DNA of 64,000 bases from Bacteroidota bacterium (lineage in GTDB: Bacteria; Bacteroidota; Bacteroidia; Bacteroidales; WCHB1-69). Below, piece after piece: positions 1 through 6,285 of this stretch (its first letter is position 1; every line of letters begins with the position of its first letter). The translations under genes and the position numbers were made by a program. The notes under the pieces are model-generated. The model was not told the DNA's origin. It searched no databases and saw only the letters and a list, made by a program, of their open reading frames with translations. The DNA lies in assembly GCA_022708105.1 (NCBI GenBank), contig JAKIZI010000007.1:326-64325 (forward strand). The letters run 5' to 3'.

Positions 1-343
1 CAAGTTACAACTACTTTTGATACGAGCTGTGCCGCTCGATAAACCACTGTCTGCCGAATGTTTTATACACGTTATTAAACTAAACCTTCGGTAAATAAAG
101 ATCTGTGAATATGATAATTTAGCTTCAGGATTAGTTCAACGTGCAAATGTAATAAAATTTTTTAAGATATTCACTTTTATGAATATGATACCAAAAACGG
201 CATAAACAGATAAAAATGTAAAATTTACAACAAATTTCATCCAACGAATGAAACTGAAATTTCAAATTGATACAAAGACAAAATCTCTCAACTTCATAAT
301 TTACCCCCCTCATTGTAAATTATATTATCACTTATATTTCATA
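1..343. other. Gene-free mosaic left of hsdS
   Basis: I see no credible gene here. The stretch looks like debris from the same rearrangements that shaped 1-5 kb. Positions 83-122 resemble 5028-5065, including the shared string tatgataattta. Positions 278-314 nearly match the 3' end of the IS66 transposase gene (3896-3932). A 60-codon minus-strand frame across 131-313 has no protein-like features and overlaps these repeat remnants, so I do not call it. What lies beyond the window edge is unknown. Confidence 0.6.
278..314 (+). repeat. Remnant of an IS66 tnpC 3' end
   Basis: Positions 278-304 are identical to 3896-3922, inside the last codons of the intact IS66 tnpC, and the match continues with one mismatch through ccctcatt. 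No inverted repeat or other IS66 sequence accompanies it. It is best read as the scar of an earlier, mostly deleted IS66 copy, or as a product of recombination between copies. Confidence 0.6.
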
Positions 344-1513
344 TCAATTTTTCGTACCTTTCGTGGTTGAGAAACTTAACAACTTATCCCTATAATACTC
401 ATACTGCTTTTTCCGTAACTCAATCTCTTTCGGCAAACCTTCGCTAATACTCGTGGTAAGCGTATCGAATTTATCGAGAATGGAAACAATGCGCTCTTGT
501 TCTTTGATGGGTGGAATAGGGATTATTATTTTAGCCATATCACTTGCTGAAACATCAATTACTTTTGTCCCTTTAGCTAGTTTTCTTTTTTGACTTGCAA
601 ATCCTTCTATTTGTGTAAAATAAGCAAAGTACTTCCCTAAAATTTCTTTTGATGGTTTAATTATGGTTGCATGACCACCTGTAACAGCTTGTTCTTTGCC
701 TAGATAAACAACTGCTTTTCCAACATCTTCTAGGTTCTCACTAGTATTAGTAATTACAACATCACCAGTATCAACCTTTTTTAATTTCATGGCGGTTTCA
801 GGCGAAACAAAGGATTTAGTTTCTGTAGTAAAAGTTTTATAGTAAGTATAAATTTGACCATAATGAATGGCTGGGATTCCTGTTTCTGTAAAATCAGTTT
901 TAAATAATCCATTACCTCTCACTAATTCAGCCACTTCCCCCAACATCTTCCACTCCACTTCACCATCCTCAAAGCTTAACAACTGCTCCCGATAGTACTC
1001 ATACTGTTTTTTACGAGCTGTAAGCTCTGCTGTAAGCTCTGCTGTAAGCTCCGTAAAGGTATCCAAAATACGGACTATTTCGGCTTGGACGGGAAGCGGT
1101 GGAATGGGGATTTGGAGATTTGCTAAATCTTTGGGATAAACATGTGGCACACCTGACCCTTTTTGTAAATTATGAATCCATTCTTGATTATTTAATAAAA
1201 AATGGAAAACATACCTTGTATTCATAAAATCCAAATGAGGTTTAACTGAAAACGCATCAGAAACATAGATTGGCTCATTCCAATACATTACAAAACCTGC
1301 ATAAGCACCACTCCCTGCAACAGTTATTGTTTCTCCTTCACGATTAAATTCAGAATTGTAGTAAGCTGGTTTTTGACCACCACTAATTACAGGAATCTCG
1401 CCATTTGTTTTAGTTTTTGCAGTAATTGTTGCACCACGTTTTAATTCTGCTACCTCTCCCAGCGTTTTCCATTCCACTTCCACACCTTGTAATAATGTAT
1501 CTAAATAACTCAT
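344..1513 (-). CDS. hsdS: Type I restriction-modification specificity subunit HsdS
   Basis: This is the DNA-recognition subunit of a type I restriction-modification complex. It would direct HsdM and HsdR to a bipartite target through two target-recognition domains (TRDs). The 389 residues show the family layout: TRD1 at about 15-150, a spacer helix with PIPPLPVQAEIVRILD and a KKQYEYYREQLLSF tail near 137-183, TRD2 at about 187-330, then a second spacer with PIPPIKEQERIVSILD and KKQYEYYRDKLLSF. The first spacer contains tandem TEL-TAEL-TAEL units. The ATG at 1513 follows a strong purine-rich ribosome site (aggaggga). No hsdM or hsdR is in the window, and hsdM would be expected upstream, where the IS66 element and a second hsdS 5' fragment lie. 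It is therefore an orphan or part of a shuffled locus. Call certain; activity unknown. Confidence 0.93.
   Translation of the reverse strand: MSYLDTLLQGVEVEWKTLGEVAELKRGATITAKTKTNGEIPVISGGQKPAYYNSEFNREGETITVAGSGAYAGFVMYWNEPIYVSDAFSVKPHLDFMNTRYVFHFLLNNQEWIHNLQKGSGVPHVYPKDLANLQIPIPPLPVQAEIVRILDTFTELTAELTAELTARKKQYEYYREQLLSFEDGEVEWKMLGEVAELVRGNGLFKTDFTETGIPAIHYGQIYTYYKTFTTETKSFVSPETAMKLKKVDTGDVVITNTSENLEDVGKAVVYLGKEQAVTGGHATIIKPSKEILGKYFAYFTQIEGFASQKRKLAKGTKVIDVSASDMAKIIIPIPPIKEQERIVSILDKFDTLTTSISEGLPKEIELRKKQYEYYRDKLLSFSTTKGTKN
1017..1052 (-). repeat. Three tandem 12-bp units encoding TAEL repeats in hsdS
   Basis: Units starting at 1017, 1029 and 1041 read gctgtaagctc(t/c) on the plus strand. 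They encode the TEL/TAEL repeats in the HsdS central spacer. In the type IC enzymes EcoR124I and EcoR124II, a change in the number of such repeats changes the spacing between the two half-sites. The near-perfect DNA identity here makes copy-number change by slippage or unequal crossing-over plausible. Confidence 0.85.
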
Positions 1514-1554
1514 GCTTCCCTCCTGTTAGATTAAATATAACAATCCGTTTGGGT

Positions 1555-1583
1555 GTATCCACCCGACCAACCCCATATTGTAA
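1555..1583 (+). repeat. IS66 left terminal inverted repeat
   Basis: This 29-bp sequence is the exact reverse complement of 3959-3987. The flanking 8-mer gtttgggt at 1547-1554 is the left copy of the target-site duplication. Confidence 0.95.
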
Positions 1584-1600
1584 GACAAATCTCAGAGTAG

Positions 1601-1608
1601 TATTTTTG
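1601..1608 (+). promoter_or_regulatory. -7 box for the IS66 operon
   Basis: TATTTTTG matches the Bacteroidota -7 consensus TAnnTTTG and lies 11 bp before the tnpA ATG, so any leader would be only a few bases. No clear -33 TTTG at the ideal spacing was seen. Confidence 0.5.
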
Positions 1609-1619
1609 TCGGAAAAAAG

Positions 1620-1883
1620 ATGGAGAATAAACGAAGTATTATGTTTTCTTATGTAAAAGAATGGCTCAAAACAGATTTAACAAAGAAAAGATTTGCGGAA
1701 GAGCATCAATTCTCGGTTTATTCATTCCAATATTGGTGTAAAATATATGAACAAACCCATTGTACTTCTGAGCCCCATCCACAATTCATAGAAATTAAGC
1801 CAAAAAAGGAATTAGTTGACCTGTCACGTAAAGTACAAATGGAATTGACTTTACCTAGTGGAATACAAATTAAGATATACTAA
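1620..1883 (+). CDS. tnpA: IS66 accessory protein TnpA
   Basis: This is the first gene of the IS66 element, a small protein of 87 residues. IS66 TnpA-type proteins are helix-turn-helix accessory proteins needed for transposition together with TnpB and TnpC. The N-terminal half (about residues 5-40), with the segments VKEWLKTDLTKKRFAEE and FQYWCKIYEQ, has the look of a compact helical DNA-binding domain. Its 3' end overlaps an upstream GTG-initiated extension of the tnpB frame, but the likely tnpB ATG lies 4 bp beyond the tnpA stop. The assignment rests mainly on position and size, since the sequence is short. Confidence 0.85.
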   Translation: MENKRSIMFSYVKEWLKTDLTKKRFAEEHQFSVYSFQYWCKIYEQTHCTSEPHPQFIEIKPKKELVDLSRKVQMELTLPSGIQIKIY

Positions 1884-1887
1884 AAAC

Positions 1888-2235
1888 ATGTTAGGTTTCA
1901 GTAGTAATTTACACTATTATATCTGTACAAAGCCTGTAGATATACGCAATAGTTTTGATGGTTTGGCAGGGATTGTGCGTAATTTTATGCAAAAAAATCC
2001 AATAACGGAAGGTGTTTTTATCTTCATAAACAAAAGACGGACACATATAAAGCTATTATATTGGGATGAAGATGGTTTTGTATTGTATTATAAAAGATTA
2101 GAACAAGGCGTATATCAGTCTAATATCACTGTTAATGCCCCCTCTCAGGAATTGAAAAGAGAAGAGGTAATGATGCTTTTGGAAGGGTTATCCTATCAAA
2201 ATATGAAGAAAGGGAAACGCTTCAAAATAAGTTAA
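1888..2235 (+). CDS. tnpB: IS66 accessory protein TnpB (IS66 Orf2)
   Basis: The product is an IS66 Orf2-like protein of about 115 residues. The diagnostic start is MLGFSSNLHYYICTKPVD followed by RNSFDGLAGIV, which matches the family pattern (Y-x-KP-x-D-x-R-x-SFDGLxGLV). I chose the ATG at 1888 over a GTG at 1858 because the family usually begins just before this motif and the GTG extension would overlap tnpA. The middle holds FIFINKRRTHIKLLYWDEDGF, also typical (in the family, FxNRRRxxIKLLxWDxxG). The protein is essential for IS66 transposition in studied cases; its biochemical role is not settled. Confidence 0.92.
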   Translation: MLGFSSNLHYYICTKPVDIRNSFDGLAGIVRNFMQKNPITEGVFIFINKRRTHIKLLYWDEDGFVLYYKRLEQGVYQSNITVNAPSQELKREEVMMLLEGLSYQNMKKGKRFKIS

Positions 2236-2286
2236 TTTTTCAGCGATTATTTATACTAAAAACGCTTGATATATAAGTCTTTTTAG

Positions 2287-2294
2287 TATATTTG
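2287..2294 (+). promoter_or_regulatory. -7-like box just before tnpC
   Basis: TATATTTG matches TAnnTTTG and ends 4 bp before the tnpC ATG. A transcript starting at the usual distance would be leaderless. It may be a real internal promoter or chance in AT-rich DNA. Confidence 0.3.
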
Positions 2295-2298
2295 TCAC

Positions 2299-3957
2299 AT
2301 GAGAACAGAAGAAAATAATACAAATAATAATTCGATTTTCGATTCCGAAATTGAAAAGATTCTTATAGAAAAGGATCGAATTATTTCTCAACTCTCATTA
2401 AAGAATGAAGAACTCTCCGGAAAGAATGAAGAACTCTCCGGAAAGAATAAAGAACTCTCGGGAAAGAATGAAGAACTCTCCGGAAAGAATGAAGAACTCT
2501 CGGGAAAGAATGAAGAACTCTCCGGAAAGAATGAATATTTGCTCTATCAGATAGCACAATTAAAAAGGATGCTTTTTGGCAGTAAGCGTGAACGTTTTGT
2601 TCCTAATGAAAATCAAGAACAGCTAACCATTCCCTTTGAAGTTGAAGTCTCAAAGGTAAAAGAGTACATAGAGACGGAAAAAGAAAAAATCACCTATGAA
2701 CGCAGTAAAGAACGCAAAGCACATTCGGGGAGAGAGAAATTGCCGGAGCATTTACCTGTAGAAGAAATTATTTTGGAGCCGGAAGAAGATACTGAAGGAA
2801 TGACTTATATCGGAGATGAAATTACAGAAGAATTGGAATATAAACCTGCTATTTTCTACATAAAACGATATATTCGTCACAAATATATGACCCAAGAAGA
2901 TGAAAAGGGATATCAACGCCAAGTGATTGCAGAATTACAACGTTCTATCGCCAAATGTATGGCAGGAAGTAATTTATTGTCGGAGATAGTGATAAACAAA
3001 TTTGTAGATCATCTGCCGATTTATCGTCAATTACAGAGATTTATGAGGGAAGATATACATATCAAATCTTCGACGATAGAATCGTGGCTAAAGTTAACTT
3101 CTCAACTGCTTCGCCCCTTATATGGAGTCTTAAAAGCATATGTTTTAGAGGCAGGTTATTTACAAATTGATGAATCTCCCATACCGGTCTTGGACAGGGA
3201 TAAGCCCGGATCAACGCATCGGGGCTATATGTGGGTATATCATTCAGTAATGCAACAAGCAGTTTTTTTTGAATACAATAAAGGACGAGGAAAAGATTAT
3301 CCTAATAAGAATTTAGCAAATTTTAAAGGCTACTTGCAAACAGATGGGTACGTGGTTTATGATCAATATGCTCATCAACAAAATATAACTCATCTAAGTT
3401 GTTGGGCACATGCTCGTCGATATTTTGAGAAGGCTTTGGATAATGACAAAACTCGTGCGACTGCCATCTTATTGCTTATACAAGAATTATATGCCGTAGA
3501 GCAAAAAGCTCGAGATGAAAATCTTTCAAATATAGCCTTATCTGAACGTCGACTCGATGAATCTTTGCCAATATTAAATAAAATAGGAAAATATATTGCG
3601 GAAAACAGAAAGAATGTACTCCCCAAAAGCCCTATAGGAAAAGCGTTTGATTATTGTCTTGCACGATGGGATTCTTTACTTAATTATCTTAAAGATGGAA
3701 ATTTACTAATAGACAATAATCTCATAGAAAATGCTATTCGTCCCTTGGCATTAGGAAGAAAAAACTATTTGTTTGCCGGTTCACATGATGCAGCCGAAGA
3801 TATTGCCATGTATTATAGTTTTTTTGCTACTTGTAAAAAAAACGACCTCAATCCTAAAAAATGGTTGACCTATGTCATTGAGCACATAAACAATTACAAA
3901 ATCTCTCAACTTCATAATTTACTCCCTCATTTTTTTGACAAATCTTTATTGAATTAA
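2299..3957 (+). CDS. tnpC: IS66 transposase TnpC (DDE)
   Basis: This is the catalytic transposase of the element, 552 residues, a normal size for the family. The likely DDE triad is D291 (YLQIDESPIPVLD), D349 (YLQTDGYVVYDQY) and E477 (IDNNLIENAIRPLALGRKN), with the conserved CWAHARRYF zinc/insertion region near 368. The N terminus is a coiled coil ending in LKRMLFGSKRERF, as in other IS66 transposases. Unusually, residues about 35-80 are a tandem array of the 7-residue unit LSGKNEE. The gene ends 2 bp before the right inverted repeat. All motifs are intact, so the protein is probably functional. Confidence 0.97.
   Translation: MRTEENNTNNNSIFDSEIEKILIEKDRIISQLSLKNEELSGKNEELSGKNKELSGKNEELSGKNEELSGKNEELSGKNEYLLYQIAQLKRMLFGSKRERFVPNENQEQLTIPFEVEVSKVKEYIETEKEKITYERSKERKAHSGREKLPEHLPVEEIILEPEEDTEGMTYIGDEITEELEYKPAIFYIKRYIRHKYMTQEDEKGYQRQVIAELQRSIAKCMAGSNLLSEIVINKFVDHLPIYRQLQRFMREDIHIKSSTIESWLKLTSQLLRPLYGVLKAYVLEAGYLQIDESPIPVLDRDKPGSTHRGYMWVYHSVMQQAVFFEYNKGRGKDYPNKNLANFKGYLQTDGYVVYDQYAHQQNITHLSCWAHARRYFEKALDNDKTRATAILLLIQELYAVEQKARDENLSNIALSERRLDESLPILNKIGKYIAENRKNVLPKSPIGKAFDYCLARWDSLLNYLKDGNLLIDNNLIENAIRPLALGRKNYLFAGSHDAAEDIAMYYSFFATCKKNDLNPKKWLTYVIEHINNYKISQLHNLLPHFFDKSLLN
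2401..2533 (+). repeat. 21-bp tandem repeat inside tnpC
   Basis: About six near-identical 21-bp units (aagaatgaagaactctccgg plus one base) encode the heptad LSGKNEE. Units differ only at one or two positions, such as aataaa for aatgaa and tcgg for tccg. As heptads they extend the N-terminal coiled coil. Such repeats can gain or lose copies without a frameshift. Confidence 0.9.
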
Positions 3958-3958
3958 T

Positions 3959-3987
3959 TTACAATATGGGGTTGGTCGGGTGGATAC
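3959..3987 (-). repeat. IS66 right terminal inverted repeat
   Basis: Exact reverse complement of 1555-1583. The 8-mer gtttgggt at 3988-3995 is the right copy of the target-site duplication. Confidence 0.95.
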
Positions 3988-4025
3988 GTTTGGGTTACTT
4001 CTGTTATATGATATCACATATATCA

Positions 4026-4043
4026 GCAATCCGTTAGGATTGC
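4026..4043 (+). repeat. REP-like hairpin 1, plus orientation
   Basis: gcaatcc-gtta-ggattgc forms a 7-bp stem with a 4-nt loop and is followed by atcgctcggtag. That tail resembles the one after the hairpin at 4636 on the opposite strand (aacgctcggtaa). It lies downstream of the Y1 transposase gene. Confidence 0.75.
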
Positions 4044-4080
4044 ATCGCTCGGTAGCCATTATTTGGCACCCCAAAAACCC

Positions 4081-4098
4081 ACATTCCGATAGGAATGT
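4081..4098 (+). repeat. REP-like hairpin 2, plus orientation
   Basis: acattcc-gata-ggaatgt forms a 7-bp stem with a 4-nt loop immediately downstream of the transposase stop codon. It could also act as a transcript end structure. Confidence 0.7.
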
Positions 4099-4102
4099 GT
4101 CC

Positions 4103-4564
4103 TTATTGAATTTCCGAAAAAATATATTTTTCATTGTATTCTATTTCAAATTTTTGCAAAATATCTAAATATTCTTCTCTGAATGTTTTCTTCTTATGAT
4201 GCTGCTCTTGTGTTTCAATATAATTACAAACGGCCGGGATTTCTGATTTTGCATACGAAAATGCACCATACCCCTCTTGCCAAGAAAATTTACCCATTAC
4301 CAATTTTTCTTTGTTAATCCATTCCGAACTATCGCGTTTCACTTCTTGCATCAATGCAGATAAAGCTTGTGTGGGACGAAAACCTATCAAAATATGAATG
4401 TGGTCGGGCATTCCTCCAATGCACAATACTTTATGTCCATGCTTTTGGATAATGGCAATGATGTATAAATACAAACGCTCTTGCCAAGATGGTTGAATGC
4501 AAGAAATCCGATTTTGAACTGCAAAAACTGCGTGAATATGTATCTGCGTATAGGTATTTGCCAT
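4103..4564 (-). CDS. Y1 single-strand transposase, RAYT-like (IS200-like fold)
   Basis: This is a 153-residue HUH-superfamily nuclease of the Y1 transposase fold. It contains the metal-binding HUH motif as HIH (H55, H57, in GMPDHIHILIG) and the probable catalytic tyrosine Y115 in AVCNYIETQEQHH. These enzymes cut and join single-stranded DNA at hairpins. I start at the ATG at 4564 (MANTYTQIHIHAVFAVQ); the frame is open to 4588, but that extension lies inside a hairpin. The gene is bracketed by two REP-like hairpins on each side, in opposite orientations. This is the arrangement of REP-associated tyrosine transposases, which are usually domesticated single-copy genes that mobilise REPs. There are no IS200 ends. 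Whether it is RAYT proper or an IS200 relative cannot be decided without a tree. Confidence 0.9.
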   Translation of the reverse strand: MANTYTQIHIHAVFAVQNRISCIQPSWQERLYLYIIAIIQKHGHKVLCIGGMPDHIHILIGFRPTQALSALMQEVKRDSSEWINKEKLVMGKFSWQEGYGAFSYAKSEIPAVCNYIETQEQHHKKKTFREEYLDILQKFEIEYNEKYIFSEIQ

Positions 4565-4584
4565 AATCTTTCTGCTTTTAGGAT

Positions 4585-4602
4585 GCATTCCTAACGGAAT
4601 GC
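4585..4602 (-). repeat. REP-like hairpin 3, minus orientation
   Basis: Read on the minus strand this is gcattcc-gtta-ggaatgc, a 7-bp stem with the same gtta loop as hairpin 1. It lies immediately upstream of the Y1 transposase. Confidence 0.75.
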
Positions 4603-4635
4603 AATTTGATCGTTATTTGTTTTTTACCGAGCGTT

Positions 4636-4653
4636 ACATTCCTAACGGAATGT
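4636..4653 (-). repeat. REP-like hairpin 4, minus orientation
   Basis: On the minus strand, acattcc-gtta-ggaatgt is followed by aacgctcggtaa. Stem, loop and tail match hairpin 1 in inverted orientation, completing a symmetrical pair around the transposase. A half copy (aacggaatgttgttct) recurs at 4803. Confidence 0.75.
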
Positions 4654-4925
4654 TGTTCTAAATCCAACACCTGACAACACATCACCTTTTCACTGGAGTA
4701 TATATCACGAATACGATGGAGCAACTTTTTTCCATAGTTACCGCCTCCCAGCGTTTTCCATTCCACGATATGTCCGCTGAGCGTAGTCGAAGTGGGGCAT
4801 ACAACGGAATGTTGTTCTAAACTCAACACCTGACGATACATCACCTTTTCACTGGAGTATATATCACGAATACGATGGAGCAACTTTTTCGAATAGTTAC
4901 CACCGCCCAATGTTTTCCATTCCAC
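4645..4925 (-). repeat. Two direct copies of a 122-bp repeat
   Basis: Positions 4645-4766 and 4803-4925 are near-identical direct repeats. Each ends with the hsdS-like string gttttccattccac, which also occurs at the start of the intact hsdS. The 36-bp spacer contains cttcgactacgctcagcgg-like sequence, here in inverse orientation. The repeat may be an extended REP-type unit that recombined with hsdS. Confidence 0.75.
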
Positions 4926-5189
4926 CTCAACACCTTGTAATAATGTATCTAAATAGCTCATACTTCAATCTTCCTTACAATTTATTTACGCAACAAATAT
5001 AAAACTTTCGTAAATACACATCTTATAACATTCGTAAATAAAATTCTGTATTTATGATAATTTAATGAACATAAATAATTTGCTTTCAATATTTGAACAA
5101 GGATTGCGTTTGCAACGGTATAGCGATGCATATATACGTAATTACAAATCACCGCAAAGGCGCTAAGACGCAAATATTTTGCCATCCGC

Positions 5190-5346
5190 GGGGTGAGGGC
5201 GTAGGCGGAAAGCCCGCAAAGACGGGAGGCGATGTGGACGCTGCTGCAAAAGAGCGACCGGAGGAAGCTCCTTTTGCAGCTTTGCGGCCACACGACTACC
5301 GGCTGCGGACTTGGAGCCGGAGACCGACGGCGAAGCCGGCACCCCA
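5190..5346 (+). repeat. GC-rich dispersed repeat, full copy A
   Basis: This GC-rich block of about 155 bp stands out from AT-rich surroundings. It is highly similar to 11921-12081. Shared landmarks are gcggaaagcccgcaaag, a hairpin with arms gctgcaaaag and cttttgcagc, and ggctgcggacttggagcc. The two copies open the same peptide frame, but the differences include amino-acid changes with no synonymous bias that I can see. I therefore treat it as a non-coding repeat and not as a gene. Confidence 0.8.
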
Positions 5347-5360
5347 AAATAAAAAACATA

Positions 5361-5394
5361 AAAAAAAGGAGACTCCTAAAAGCCTCCTTTTTTG
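5361..5394 (-). terminator. Rho-independent terminator (bidirectional)
   Basis: The arms aaaaaaaggag and ctccttttttt enclose a short loop, giving a stem with a T-run on either strand. It lies 22 bp after the stop of the minus-strand sorting-domain protein gene at 5416. Confidence 0.8.
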
Positions 5395-5415
5395 AAAAAT
5401 CCGTAAACGGAATAA

Positions 5416-6285
5416 TTATTCTTTTACGAATTTTTTGGTTACGGTATTGTCTCCGCTCAAACGTACAAAATAAACACCTGCCGTTAAATCAGCCGTGTTG
5501 ATTTGGAAATCGGTTGCGGTAACTTGGTTGCTGTATACCACTTGGCCAAGAAAGTTTACGATTTCAACTTTATCGAAACCGGCTGCATTTACATTCAATA
5601 CGTCATTTACGGGATTCGGATAAATAGATACTTTGTTGCTTGCTGCTTCGTTAATGCCAACACCACCACCGGTTTGAATGGTAACATCATCTAAAAATAA
5701 AATAAATGCATCTTGAGATACACAATTTAAAGCGATGTATTTAGCTCCAACAGGGAAAGAATAGGTGAATTCAGTCCAGATTGAATCTACTTCTACATAA
5801 TTTCCCGTTTGAATGAAAGTAAAAGCAGAAACATCATTAGTGGTAGTAGAATAACCTACTTTAAATCTTTCCATTCCATAATTGGTAACATAAGATCTTG
5901 CCCAGAAATTAATAGAATAAGTTTCCGTTTCGGAAAGTGCCGGACTAATCATCCAATCGTCATTATAGCTTACAAAGTTATCTTCGTCATAAGGAACTGC
6001 ATTAAAAAAAGCAAGCACTTTATCGCCTGATTGAGGAACAATTGATGTTAATGCAGGAGAACAGGTAGTAACATTAAATACAATCGCAGCCATTGTGTCA
6101 TAAGAATTTGTAAAAGTAACATCTGTAATCCCATAAGTCGGACGTTGGTCAACATCAACAAATGTCCACACTCCTGTGGGATTCATCGTAAAATCGGCAT
6201 AACTTTCGAAGTCATCCGTAATCGTTTGTGCATTCATCGCAGCAACTGCGAAAAACATGGATAAAATTGTAAAGATTTTTTTCAT
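5416..6285 (-). CDS. Secreted cleaved-adhesin-type protein with T9SS type A sorting domain
   Basis: This is an exported protein of 289 residues. It has a signal peptide (MKKIFTILSMFFAVAAMNAQ), an adhesin/carbohydrate-binding-like beta domain at about 21-205, and a C-terminal type A sorting domain at about 215-289. The adhesin domain contains DDWMISPAL, typical of cleaved-adhesin or choice-of-anchor J domains. The sorting domain contains VSIYPNPVNDVLNV, VEIVNFLGQVVY and GVYFVRLSGDNTVTKKFVKE. Type A domains send proteins through the outer-membrane T9SS and are then removed. There is no catalytic domain, so binding or surface attachment is the likely role. It is a single-gene unit with its own promoter box and terminator, next to porX. 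Confidence 0.9.
   Translation of the reverse strand: MKKIFTILSMFFAVAAMNAQTITDDFESYADFTMNPTGVWTFVDVDQRPTYGITDVTFTNSYDTMAAIVFNVTTCSPALTSIVPQSGDKVLAFFNAVPYDEDNFVSYNDDWMISPALSETETYSINFWARSYVTNYGMERFKVGYSTTTNDVSAFTFIQTGNYVEVDSIWTEFTYSFPVGAKYIALNCVSQDAFILFLDDVTIQTGGGVGINEAASNKVSIYPNPVNDVLNVNAAGFDKVEIVNFLGQVVYSNQVTATDFQINTADLTAGVYFVRLSGDNTVTKKFVKE

Larger units (their letters stand above)
1555..3987 (+). mobile_element. Complete IS66-family insertion sequence
   Basis: The element is 2433 bp and carries tnpA, tnpB and tnpC in the standard IS66 order. Its ends are a perfect 29-bp inverted repeat at 1555-1583 and 3959-3987 (outer sequence gtatccacccgacc). It is flanked by an 8-bp direct repeat, gtttgggt, at 1547-1554 and 3988-3995, the duplication length known for IS66. 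All three frames are open, so the element looks recent and possibly active. It sits 41 bp upstream of the hsdS start codon and so separates hsdS from its original upstream sequence. Confidence 0.97.
4578..4961 (-). pseudogene. Degenerate hsdS 5' fragment fused to repeat DNA
   Basis: The frame opens with MSYLDTLLQGVEVEWKTLG, the same first 19 residues as the intact hsdS at 1513, and the DNA around the start is also near-identical. After residue 19 it leaves the HsdS family. It runs through two copies of a 122-bp repeat and then through two REP-like hairpins, giving an implausible protein that I do not consider a gene. It may be a silent donor cassette for hsdS 5' exchange or the leftover of a duplication. 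Its presence shows that the locus once held, or exchanged with, more than one hsdS copy. Confidence 0.8.

Noticed and set aside
131-313. 60-residue minus-strand ORF
   Set aside because: It overlaps IS66 remnant and AT-rich DNA, has Cys/Phe-rich random composition and no start or promoter signal.
4578-4961. A functional gene at the second hsdS start
   Set aside because: Only the first 19 codons match HsdS; the remainder is repeat and hairpin DNA. Kept as a pseudogene.
344-5400. A complete type I restriction-modification defence island
   Set aside because: Only hsdS is present; no hsdM or hsdR is in the window. The HsdR-N-like gene at 50284 is far away and lacks a helicase.
5093-5501. Overlapping plus-strand ORFs in the GC-rich repeat, with a frame shared with 11966-12151
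   Set aside because: The shared peptide follows from the shared repeat DNA. Differences include amino-acid changes, and no start or promoter is present.
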